Shown piece after piece: positions 1 through 6,062 of a stretch of DNA of 35,183 bases. Position 1 is the first letter of the stretch. Every line of letters starts with the position of its first letter. The notes under the pieces were generated by a model. That model did no database searches and was not told the DNA's origin. It was given only the letters and a program-made list of their open reading frames with translations. The stretch lies in assembly GCA_016220035.1 (NCBI GenBank), contig JACRIO010000287.1, positions 1 through 35,183 of the forward strand. The letters are read 5' to 3'. The position numbers were made by a program, and so were the translations under genes. The DNA is from Planctomycetota bacterium. GTDB taxonomy: Bacteria; Planctomycetota; UBA1135; GCA-002686595.

Positions 1-1445
1 GCTCGACGTGCGCCGAGTGCCACACGCTCGGCCGCGTGCTCTCGGAGCGCCGCGACGCCGAGGAGTGGAAGATCCTCACGGCGACGCACCTCGCGTTCTT
101 CCCGCTCGCGCAGTGGCAGGCGTTCGCCGGCGAGGGCGGCGGCTTCGACGGCGTCGACTGGGAGTCGATGACCGAGAGCGAAGCCGAGGCCGAGTGGGAC
201 CGCCGCCGCAACGAAAAGCGCGCGGACAAGGCCGACAAGGTGCTCGACAAGCTCGCGAAAGAGCAGGGCCTCTTCACGCCCGAGTGGGAGCACTGGTCCG
301 TCAACCGCCGCACGGTGCCGCTCGCCGGCGCATGGGACGTGACGGGCCACGCGATCGGCCGCGGCGACGTGCGCGGGACGCTGACGCTCGTCGCGACCGG
401 CGCGGACGAGTACACGACGGAGTGGGAGCTCTCGATCGGCGGCGCGCCCGAGTTCGTGCGCAAGGGCAAGGGCCTGCTCTACGCCGGCTTCCAGTGGCGC
501 GGCAAGTGTGAGACGAAGCTCCCGGGCGAGGAGCCCGAGCTGCGCGAGGCGCTGATCCTCTCCGAGGAATGGAACGAGCTCGCGGGCCGCCTGTTCACGG
601 GGGAGTACTCCGAGATCGGGCTCGACGTGAAGCTGCGCCGCCGCATCGCGATCGTGCAGATCACGTCGGTCGACGACGGCGCGGTGGCGATTCCGTCGGC
701 GACCCGTGTGGTGGACGTGCGCGGCGACGGCTTCCCGAGCGATCTCGCGGCGGCCGATTTCCATGCGGGCGACGGCGTCGCGATCACGGCCGCCGAGCGC
801 GTCGACGCCCGCCACGTGCGCCTCACCGTCGACGTCGACCGCAAGGCGAAGCGCGGCGTGCGCGAGCTCTCGTTCCGCGCCGTCCGCGGCGATGCGAGCC
901 TCGTGCTCTACGACTCAGTGGATTGGATAAGAGTCTCGCCCGAGCTCGGCCTCGCGCGGGTCGGCGGGAAGATGCGTCCGCCGCAGACCGAGACCTTCGA
1001 GGCGATCGCGATGAACCGCGGCGAGGACGACGAGCTCTACACCGCCGACGATTACGCGGTGAAGGTCGTGCCCGCGACGTGGACGATCGAGGAGTTCCCC
1101 GTGCGCGAGAACGACGACGACGCGCGGTACGTCGGGACGATCGACGCGCGCAGCGGACGCTTCACGCCCGCGCTCGACGGCCCCAACAAGGAACGGCGCT
1201 GGTCCGCGAACAACATCGGCGACGTGTACGTCGTCGCGACGTGCCGACTCGCGACGCGCGAGACGCCGAAGAAGCCCAAGAAGGACGCGAAGAAGGAGAA
1301 GGAGGGCGAAAAGAAGGACACGGAGCCGAAGGACGACGATGCGCCGATCCAGATCGTCGAGAAGGAGTTCCGCTCGCGCGGCCGCATGCTCGTGATGGTC
1401 CCGATCTACGTCGACTGGAACCGCATGGGCTGGGACCGGCGATGA
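1..1445 (+). CDS. qhpA: Quinohemoprotein amine dehydrogenase alpha subunit (5' partial)
   Basis: This is the periplasmic c-type cytochrome subunit that passes electrons from the quinone cofactor of the gamma subunit to external acceptors. The frame is open at the left edge (codons in phase with base 3), so the start, signal peptide and probably a first heme site are missing. A heme-binding CAECH motif is encoded at 9-23. After it come segments I recognise from the QHNDH alpha chain: LAGAWDVTGHAIGRGDVRGT, then ARVGG, a TADD acidic turn, ATWTIEEF, and FTPALDGPN close to the C-terminus. These belong to the Ig-like beta domains II-IV. An unusual Lys/Glu/Asp-rich stretch (about 1261-1345) interrupts the last domain. 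The stop overlaps the qhpD start (ATGA). The following qhpD, qhpC and qhpB support the assignment strongly. Confidence 0.9.
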   Translation, partial: STCAECHTLGRVLSERRDAEEWKILTATHLAFFPLAQWQAFAGEGGGFDGVDWESMTESEAEAEWDRRRNEKRADKADKVLDKLAKEQGLFTPEWEHWSVNRRTVPLAGAWDVTGHAIGRGDVRGTLTLVATGADEYTTEWELSIGGAPEFVRKGKGLLYAGFQWRGKCETKLPGEEPELREALILSEEWNELAGRLFTGEYSEIGLDVKLRRRIAIVQITSVDDGAVAIPSATRVVDVRGDGFPSDLAAADFHAGDGVAITAAERVDARHVRLTVDVDRKAKRGVRELSFRAVRGDASLVLYDSVDWIRVSPELGLARVGGKMRPPQTETFEAIAMNRGEDDELYTADDYAVKVVPATWTIEEFPVRENDDDARYVGTIDARSGRFTPALDGPNKERRWSANNIGDVYVVATCRLATRETPKKPKKDAKKEKEGEKKDTEPKDDDAPIQIVEKEFRSRGRMLVMVPIYVDWNRMGWDRR

Positions 1446-2941
1446 ACTACTCCGCCTCCGTCTTCCACCGCTTCGAGTCGCAAGGGACGCCCTTCGTCTA
1501 CTCGGGCCGCTCCGCGGCGATCGTCGCGCTGGACGAGGCGTCGAGCACGGTGCTCGAGCACTTCGCGCGCCCCGGCGGCGGCGACCTCGACGCGTGGACG
1601 CACTCGATCCGCGGGCAGTCCGACGCGGCGGAGCTGCGCGAGGCGTTCGGCGAGCTCGTCGCCGTGGGACTGCTCGGCCCCACCGGCGAGACGCCGCCGG
1701 CGGCGGACACGCTCCCGCCGATGCCGGACCCGCTCTCGACGCTCGTCCTGAACGTCACGAACAAGTGCAACCTGTCCTGCACCTACTGCTACGAGTACGG
1801 TCAGGACAAGATCGCCGACGTGGGTGCCAAGAAGGCGCCGCGCATGGCGCTCGAGACCGCCACGAAAGCGATCGAGCTCCTGTTCGCCGACTCCACGGGT
1901 CGTCCCGAGGTCAGCATCACGTTCTTCGGCGGCGAAACGCTGCTCAACTTCGACACGATCCGCGGCGCGACGCTCCACGCCGAACAGCGGGCCCGCGAGA
2001 CGCGGAAGCGCGTGTCCTTCGCGCTCACGACGAACGCGACGCTGCTCACCGACGAGATCATCGCGTTCCTCGCCGAGCACCGCTTCGGCATCAACGTCTC
2101 CATCGACGGCGGGCGCGCGGACCAGGATCGCCACCGGGTCTTCAAGAGCGGCAGGGGCAGCTACGACGAGATCGTCCCGCGCATCAAGAAGCTCCTCGCC
2201 GCGATGCCCACGGCCAAGAACGGCGGTCGCCCGGTCGGCGCGCGCGTGACGCTGACGCGCGGGCTCGCCGACGTCACGGAGACCTTCCACCACCTGACGA
2301 AGGACCTCGGCTTCGAAAGCGTCGGCTTCGCGCCGGTGACGAGCGCCGAAGACCGCGCGTGGGCGCTCGTGACGAAGGAGGGCGAGGCGAGCGCGATGGG
2401 CCGCGTGCTCGACGGCTTCCGCTCCCTCGCGAAGGACTACGTCGCCGCCGCGCTGAAGAACGAGTCGCACGGTTTCTCGAACCTGAACGACCTCCTCGGC
2501 GAGCTCCACCGCGGCACGAACAAGGCGCACCCTTGCGGCGCGGGCCTCGGCCTCGTCGGCGTGTCGACGGAGGGCGAGCTCGGCCTCTGCCACCGCTTCG
2601 TCGAGTCGGACGCGCACGCGCTCGGCGACGTCGAGCACGGCCTCGACCAGGAGAAGCGCGCGCGGTTCCTCGACAGCGTGCACATCTCGAAGAAGGTCGC
2701 GTGCCACGCCTGCTTCGCGCGCCCCCACTGCTCGGGCGGCTGCTACCACGAGGCGTACGTGCGCTACCAGGACGCGACGCAGCCGAACCTGCACTACTGC
2801 GACTGGGTCCGCGCGTGGACCGCGCTCGGGCTCGAGTGCTACGCCGTGATCGCACAGGAGAACCCCGCGTTCCTCGAACGCTTCGAGGAGCCCGGCACCC
2901 CGGCGCGCAACGCGCGCGTCGCGACGGAGACGACCGCATGA
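1442..2941 (+). CDS. qhpD: Radical SAM/SPASM thioether-forming maturase QhpD
   Basis: The 499-residue product is a radical SAM peptide-modifying enzyme. In the known QHNDH systems QhpD makes the intrapeptide Cys-to-Asp/Glu thioether bonds in the gamma subunit. The SAM-cluster motif CNLSCTYC has Cys at residues 109, 113 and 116, followed by FFGGE and LTTNATLL core-barrel segments. A SPASM-type auxiliary cluster region runs from about Cys365 to Cys453 and includes CHACFARPHCSGGC. The roughly 100 residues before the radical SAM core are a peptide-recognition-like N-terminal domain. The frame is open far upstream, but ATG 1442 overlaps the qhpA stop by 4 nt and gives the right N-terminus. The qhpC ATG overlaps the stop of this gene, so translational coupling of maturase and substrate is likely. 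Confidence 0.93.
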   Translation: MNYSASVFHRFESQGTPFVYSGRSAAIVALDEASSTVLEHFARPGGGDLDAWTHSIRGQSDAAELREAFGELVAVGLLGPTGETPPAADTLPPMPDPLSTLVLNVTNKCNLSCTYCYEYGQDKIADVGAKKAPRMALETATKAIELLFADSTGRPEVSITFFGGETLLNFDTIRGATLHAEQRARETRKRVSFALTTNATLLTDEIIAFLAEHRFGINVSIDGGRADQDRHRVFKSGRGSYDEIVPRIKKLLAAMPTAKNGGRPVGARVTLTRGLADVTETFHHLTKDLGFESVGFAPVTSAEDRAWALVTKEGEASAMGRVLDGFRSLAKDYVAAALKNESHGFSNLNDLLGELHRGTNKAHPCGAGLGLVGVSTEGELGLCHRFVESDAHALGDVEHGLDQEKRARFLDSVHISKKVACHACFARPHCSGGCYHEAYVRYQDATQPNLHYCDWVRAWTALGLECYAVIAQENPAFLERFEEPGTPARNARVATETTA

Positions 2942-3249
2942 AGCACCTCCAACCCATCAATCGCAAGGCGCGCCTGCTCGCGGCGCGCACGGACGACCTC
3001 CTCGGCGCGCGCGCGCTCGCCGACATCCCGTTCGGTTGCAGCACGCAGCTCGACCCGGGGTGGGAGGTCGACTCGCAAGGCGGGACCTACGGTTTGTGCA
3101 CGCCCGTCGAGCGCGACCTCTACGACTGCTACCACTCGTGCTACTGGCCGGCGCAGGTGCCCGACGCGCTCACGAACTTCCCGAAGTGGACGGCCTCCTG
3201 CGGCGCCGCCGTGCAGGACTGGGCCAAGATCGACCTCGTCTTCCCCTAG
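2938..3249 (+). CDS. qhpC: QHNDH gamma subunit precursor, CTQ-bearing
   Basis: This 103-residue catalytic subunit precursor carries the cysteine tryptophylquinone cofactor. A leader of roughly 27 residues (MKHLQPINRKARLLAAR...) precedes the core. Comparing with the known gamma subunit (mature C7-E16, C27-D33, C41-D49, CTQ C37-W43) gives a constant offset of 27. Here the pairs are C34-E43, C54-D60 and C68-D76, with CTQ from C64 and W70. The segment YWPAQVPD around W70 is especially diagnostic. There is one further cysteine, C88. The leader has no Sec-type hydrophobic core, as expected for a peptide that is modified in the cytoplasm, trimmed by QhpE and exported by another route. The start overlaps the qhpD stop (ATGA). 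Confidence 0.95.
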   Translation: MKHLQPINRKARLLAARTDDLLGARALADIPFGCSTQLDPGWEVDSQGGTYGLCTPVERDLYDCYHSCYWPAQVPDALTNFPKWTASCGAAVQDWAKIDLVFP

Positions 3250-3260
3250 CGGAGCCCGCG

Positions 3261-4397
3261 ATGCGCCGAACGAGCCTCGTTTCCTCCTTCCTGTTCGCGA
3301 CGGCGTGCGCCGCGGCCGCGATCGCGCAGTCGAGCGCGCCGGCGGAGAAGGAGTACCTCTACTTCGGGATGTACCCCGACCAGTTCTGCAAGTTCGACCC
3401 CGAGACGGACGCGATCGTCGCGCAGGTGAAGTTGAAGCACGGGGTCAGCTACGGAACCGACCTGATGCACGACCACCGGCACGTGCTCACGACGACGGGC
3501 CAGCGCGCGTGGGTCGAGATCATCGACCTCGCCACGATGCAGCTCGTCGACGACCACTGCTTCGACGAGGTCGGTTACATCGTGCGCGTCGACGACGTGC
3601 GCGAGCAGCCCGGCGGCAAGCGTTGGTTCGTGCGCATCGACAAGGTCGAGAAGAAGCCCGACCAGTTCGTGATCGCCGATTCGGAGTGGCTCGACTACGA
3701 CGTCGAGGAGCACAAGGTCGACAAACGCATGAAGGAGCTGCCGAAGGCGATCCGCAACGGAGCGCGCATCAGCCCCGACGGCAAGCGCTGGCACGTCTTC
3801 GGCAAGGACCTCACGATCGTCGACCCCGAGTCGCTCGAGGAGACCGGCAAGATCGAGCTCTCGAAGCCGCCGTACGCCGGCGCCGGCGCGTTCTCCGTTC
3901 GCGGCGACGACTTCTTCGACGGCGCGAATCCCGACGCGTACCGCTTCCTCTACACGATGCGCGATCCGGTGCAGAAGAACCGCACGCTGTTCGGCGTGAT
4001 GGACCTCGACCTGAAGGAGCCGAAGCTCGCGAGCTACACCGAGTGGGGCGCGCTCCCGCGCGTCGGCAACTGGATCTACTCGCGCGACCACAGGACGGCG
4101 GTCGCGTCACGCTGGGGCGGCATGGGCGGCGGCGGGCGCGGCGGACAAGACGAGTACCGCGATCCGCAGACGACGCTCGTCTCGTTCGACCTCACGAACG
4201 GCAAGAAGCTCAAGGAGACGGTGGTCGACGTGCGCAACGGCCTCGGCCTCGCGCAGACCTCGTCCGACGCGAAGAAGCTCTACCTCACGGGCCGCGGCGA
4301 CGAGATCTGGGTCTACGACGCCGACCACAAGTTCGTGAAGAAGCTCACGATGCCCGGCGACCTCGACGGGCGGATGATGCGCGTCGCTCCGCGCTGA
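3261..4397 (+). CDS. qhpB: QHNDH beta subunit, beta-propeller
   Basis: This is the 378-residue periplasmic propeller subunit of the amine dehydrogenase, which cradles the gamma subunit. A Sec signal peptide is visible (MRRTSLVSSFLFATACAAAA, with likely cleavage near AIAQ/SS). The rest shows propeller-like repeats such as KEYLYFGMYPDQFCKFDPET, DLTIVDPESLEETGKIEL, TTLVSFDLTNGKKLKE and DEIWVYDADHKFVKKL, each with the strand-turn pattern of YVTN-like blades. A glycine-rich loop (GGMGGGGRGG) lies near residue 290. ATG 3261 was chosen because it begins the signal peptide and has GGAG 6 nt upstream. It lies 11 nt after qhpC and is followed by qhpE after 10 nt. Sequence similarity to the known subunit looks weaker than for qhpA, qhpC and qhpD, so the name rests partly on context. 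Confidence 0.85.
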   Translation: MRRTSLVSSFLFATACAAAAIAQSSAPAEKEYLYFGMYPDQFCKFDPETDAIVAQVKLKHGVSYGTDLMHDHRHVLTTTGQRAWVEIIDLATMQLVDDHCFDEVGYIVRVDDVREQPGGKRWFVRIDKVEKKPDQFVIADSEWLDYDVEEHKVDKRMKELPKAIRNGARISPDGKRWHVFGKDLTIVDPESLEETGKIELSKPPYAGAGAFSVRGDDFFDGANPDAYRFLYTMRDPVQKNRTLFGVMDLDLKEPKLASYTEWGALPRVGNWIYSRDHRTAVASRWGGMGGGGRGGQDEYRDPQTTLVSFDLTNGKKLKETVVDVRNGLGLAQTSSDAKKLYLTGRGDEIWVYDADHKFVKKLTMPGDLDGRMMRVAPR

Positions 4398-4407
4398 AGC
4401 TGCTCGC

Positions 4408-5061
4408 ATGACCGTCCGAATCGTGCTCGTCGACAGCGGCGTGCACGCCGAGCACCCGCACGTGCGTGAGCACGGCCGCGTGGTCGCGAGCTCCACCTTC
4501 CGTGGTCCCGACGAGCGCGGCGTCGTGACGCGCGACGACGACGCGCCCGGCACGGACGAACTAGGTCACGGCACCGCGGCCGCGGAGGCGATCCTCGACC
4601 TCGCGCGCGGCGCGGAGATCGTGTCGCTGCGCGTGTTCGAGCGCGCGCCCGTGTGCCCCTTCGAGCGCGTCCTCGCGGCGCTGCGGCACGCGCTCGAGCT
4701 CGACGCCCGCTTCGTGAACCTGTCGCTGGGCCCGCCCGACGAGCGCTGGCGCGAAGAGCTCGAGCGCCTCGGAGCCGAGTTCGCCGCGCGCGGCATCACC
4801 GTCGTCTCCCCCGCCGCGGAGCGCGGTCTGCCGATGGTCCCAGGAGCGCTCGCGGACTTCACCGGCGTGCTCGTCGACGCGCGCCGTCCGCGCGACACGC
4901 CGGAACTGCGCGCGAGCGGCGCGCGCTCCTACTGGTTCGCGTCGCCCTACCCGCGCGACCTGCCCGGCCTCGCCCGCGCGCGCAACCTCGCCGGCGTGAG
5001 CATGGCCGCCGCGAACGTGACGGGCTTCCTCGCGCGGCGGGCGAACGACTCACCGACTTGA
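4408..5061 (+). CDS. qhpE: Subtilisin-like leader peptidase QhpE
   Basis: The 217-residue product is a compact S8-type serine protease with no signal peptide, prodomain or membrane segment, consistent with a cytoplasmic enzyme. In QHNDH systems QhpE removes the leader from the crosslinked gamma subunit. The catalytic triad is visible: Asp9 in VDSG, His54 in GHGTA and Ser198 in GVSMAAANVTG. The usual oxyanion-hole segment AAGN reads SPAAERG here, so the canonical Asn appears to be missing or displaced. It starts 10 nt after qhpB with no clear Shine-Dalgarno sequence and is the last plus-strand gene of the qhp run. Length and position fit QhpE. A generic small S8 protease would be the alternative. 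Confidence 0.87.
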   Translation: MTVRIVLVDSGVHAEHPHVREHGRVVASSTFRGPDERGVVTRDDDAPGTDELGHGTAAAEAILDLARGAEIVSLRVFERAPVCPFERVLAALRHALELDARFVNLSLGPPDERWREELERLGAEFAARGITVVSPAAERGLPMVPGALADFTGVLVDARRPRDTPELRASGARSYWFASPYPRDLPGLARARNLAGVSMAAANVTGFLARRANDSPT

Positions 5062-5062
5062 C

Positions 5063-5091
5063 TGGACGGGTGTCCGCGCGGGTCGTAGGTT
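5063..5091 (+). promoter_or_regulatory. Promoter of the first VapB-like gene
   Basis: A TGGACG box (5063-5068) is followed by a 17-nt spacer and TAGGTT (5086-5091). The -10 box ends 7 nt before GTG 5099, so transcription would begin at or next to the start codon, giving a leaderless mRNA. The same boxes and spacings recur before the gene at 5772. The position of the -10 argues against the in-frame GTG at 5093. Confidence 0.6.
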
Positions 5092-5098
5092 CGTGTCC

Positions 5099-5347
5099 GT
5101 GAAGATCACTCTCGACGTCGACGATCAGCTTCTGTCCCTGCTCCGCGAAGAAGCTGCTCGATCGGGTCGCACGCTCTCGGAACTCGTGGAGGTCGGTGTC
5201 CGCCTCCTCCTCAGTGGCATGCCCAGCACAGCCAAGCCACTTCCTTCACTTCCAACGTTCAATAGCGGCGGCCACCTGGTGGACATCTCGAATCGCGACG
5301 AGCTCTACGATGCGTTGGACCGACAGGGTAATGGCCGTGGCTGGTGA
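5099..5347 (+). CDS. VapB-like ribbon-helix-helix antitoxin, orphan
   Basis: This 82-residue protein has the VapB layout. An N-terminal strand-helix-helix DNA-binding fold (KITLDVDDQLLSLLREEAAR, then SGRTLSELVEVGVRLLL) is followed by a C-terminal tail LPTFNSGGHLVDISNRDELY, which in this family binds and blocks a PIN-domain VapC toxin. No PIN toxin follows. The next frame (5331) overlaps the 3' end but encodes an unrelated-looking protein. GTG 5099 was chosen over the in-frame GTG 5093 because the second copy at 5772 starts at the equivalent GTG-AAG-ATC and because of the -10 box spacing. Base use around 5200-5600 is noticeably less GC-rich than in the qhp genes, a possible sign of acquisition. 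It could act as a stand-alone repressor or as an antidote. Confidence 0.75.
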   Translation: MKITLDVDDQLLSLLREEAARSGRTLSELVEVGVRLLLSGMPSTAKPLPSLPTFNSGGHLVDISNRDELYDALDRQGNGRGW

Positions 5348-5630
5348 CCAGAACAAGCAGCGCAAGCGCGACGCACTGAGTCGCGTCTCGAGAGTTCAAG
5401 GCGTCTTGAGGCGTTGGGATCCGATCAGTGTTCGACCCGGTGAGGACGCACCCGCGGACGAATACGACGGCTATGCGCCGCGCATCGTCTCGATGGTGGT
5501 CAATGGATGCTCGAGGAAACTACTGAGCGCGCATCTTGGTGTGATCCGAGTCGACACCATAGGAGTCGCGCCGAACCCAGAGCGGGATTGGGAGATAGCA
5601 GGTGATACCCTCGAAGCCCTCGGCGAGTGA
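5331..5630 (+). CDS. Small protein of unknown function
   Basis: This is a 99-residue soluble protein with no signal peptide or membrane segment. It reads plausibly as a real protein: a basic N-terminus (DQNKQRKRDALSR), then VLRRWDPISV, ADEYDGYAPRIVSMVVNG, and a C-terminal part ending in GDTLEALGE. The WDP ... DEYD ... I pattern loosely resembles small DUF1871-like bacterial proteins of unknown function; this is recollection of a pattern, not a search result. It overlaps the end of the VapB-like gene by 17 nt, the position normally taken by a VapC toxin, but has no PIN-domain acidic motif (xxxDTN). ATG 5310 is an alternative in-frame start. Codon use is less GC-biased than in the neighbours. 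Confidence 0.55.
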   Translation: MAVAGDQNKQRKRDALSRVSRVQGVLRRWDPISVRPGEDAPADEYDGYAPRIVSMVVNGCSRKLLSAHLGVIRVDTIGVAPNPERDWEIAGDTLEALGE

Positions 5631-5735
5631 GATGCCTGAGAACATCATGCAGCGGATGGAGCTGTGCGCAGCCGCTGATGCTGAGCGATGGACGGTGACT
5701 GACCTTCGCCGTCGGGGGGTGGCCCGCCCGCCGCC

Positions 5736-5764
5736 TGGACGGTTTTCCGCGCGGGCCGTAGGGT
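5736..5764 (+). promoter_or_regulatory. Promoter of the second VapB-like gene
   Basis: TGGACG (5736-5741), a 17-nt spacer and TAGGGT (5759-5764) repeat the arrangement seen at 5063-5091. The intervening CCGCGCGGG(T/C)CG block is also conserved. The -10 box ends 7 nt before GTG 5772, predicting a leaderless transcript. Confidence 0.6.
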
Positions 5765-5771
5765 CGCGTGC

Positions 5772-5996
5772 GTGAAGATCACCCTCGACATCGACGACGA
5801 GCTCCTGTCGGTGCTCCGCGATGAAGCGACTCGCTCCGGCTGCACACTCTCCGAACTCGTGGAGGCAGGTGTCCGCCACCTCCTCAGCGCGTCGCAGCCC
5901 AAGGCCAAGGACCTCTCGCCGCTGCCCACCTACCACGGCGGCGACTTTTTCATCGACGTCGCGAACCGTGAAGCGCTCGACTCACTGGAGGACTGA
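5772..5996 (+). CDS. VapB-like ribbon-helix-helix antitoxin, second orphan copy
   Basis: This 74-residue paralogue of the protein at 5099 has the same layout: KITLDIDDELLSVLRDEATR, then SGCTLSELVEAGVRHLL, then the toxin-binding-type tail LPTYHGGDFFIDVANREAL. The start is GTG 5772, fixed by the -10 spacing shared with the first copy. After the stop only 66 nt remain before the convergent qhpG gene ends, so there is no room for a VapC toxin. The toxin was either lost or is encoded elsewhere. The two copies are diverged in sequence but conserved in promoter, so they look like an old duplication or two solo insertions of the same module. Confidence 0.75.
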   Translation: MKITLDIDDELLSVLRDEATRSGCTLSELVEAGVRHLLSASQPKAKDLSPLPTYHGGDFFIDVANREALDSLED

Positions 5997-6010
5997 CGTG
6001 GGGCTCCACG
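5997..6010 (+). terminator. Short hairpin after the second VapB-like gene
   Basis: CGTGG (5997-6001), a 4-nt loop and CCACG (6006-6010) form a perfect 5-bp stem directly after the stop. There is no T-tract. It sits between convergent genes, so it could serve as a weak terminator, but the stem is short. Confidence 0.3.
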
Positions 6011-6062
6011 AACGGGGGCTCCTTCGCCAGACCGCATTTTCCGAATCGCCTCCTTGCGCATG

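Noticed and set aside
569-1441. Upstream extension of the qhpD reading frame
   Set aside because: The frame stays open because of high GC, but the translation is Arg-rich shadow sequence overlapping qhpA; the real N-terminus begins at ATG 1442.
5093-5098. Upstream GTG as the start of the first VapB-like gene
   Set aside because: It is only 1 nt from the -10 box and has no equivalent in the second copy; GTG 5099 fits both.
5632-5775. 47-codon frame ending in a GTGA overlap with the second VapB-like gene
   Set aside because: It spans the promoter of that gene and its second half is low-complexity; no recognisable protein pattern.
5997-6062. Possible remnant of a VapC toxin after the second VapB-like gene
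   Set aside because: Only 66 nt are available before the end of qhpG, and no PIN start motif (xxxDTN) is present in any frame.
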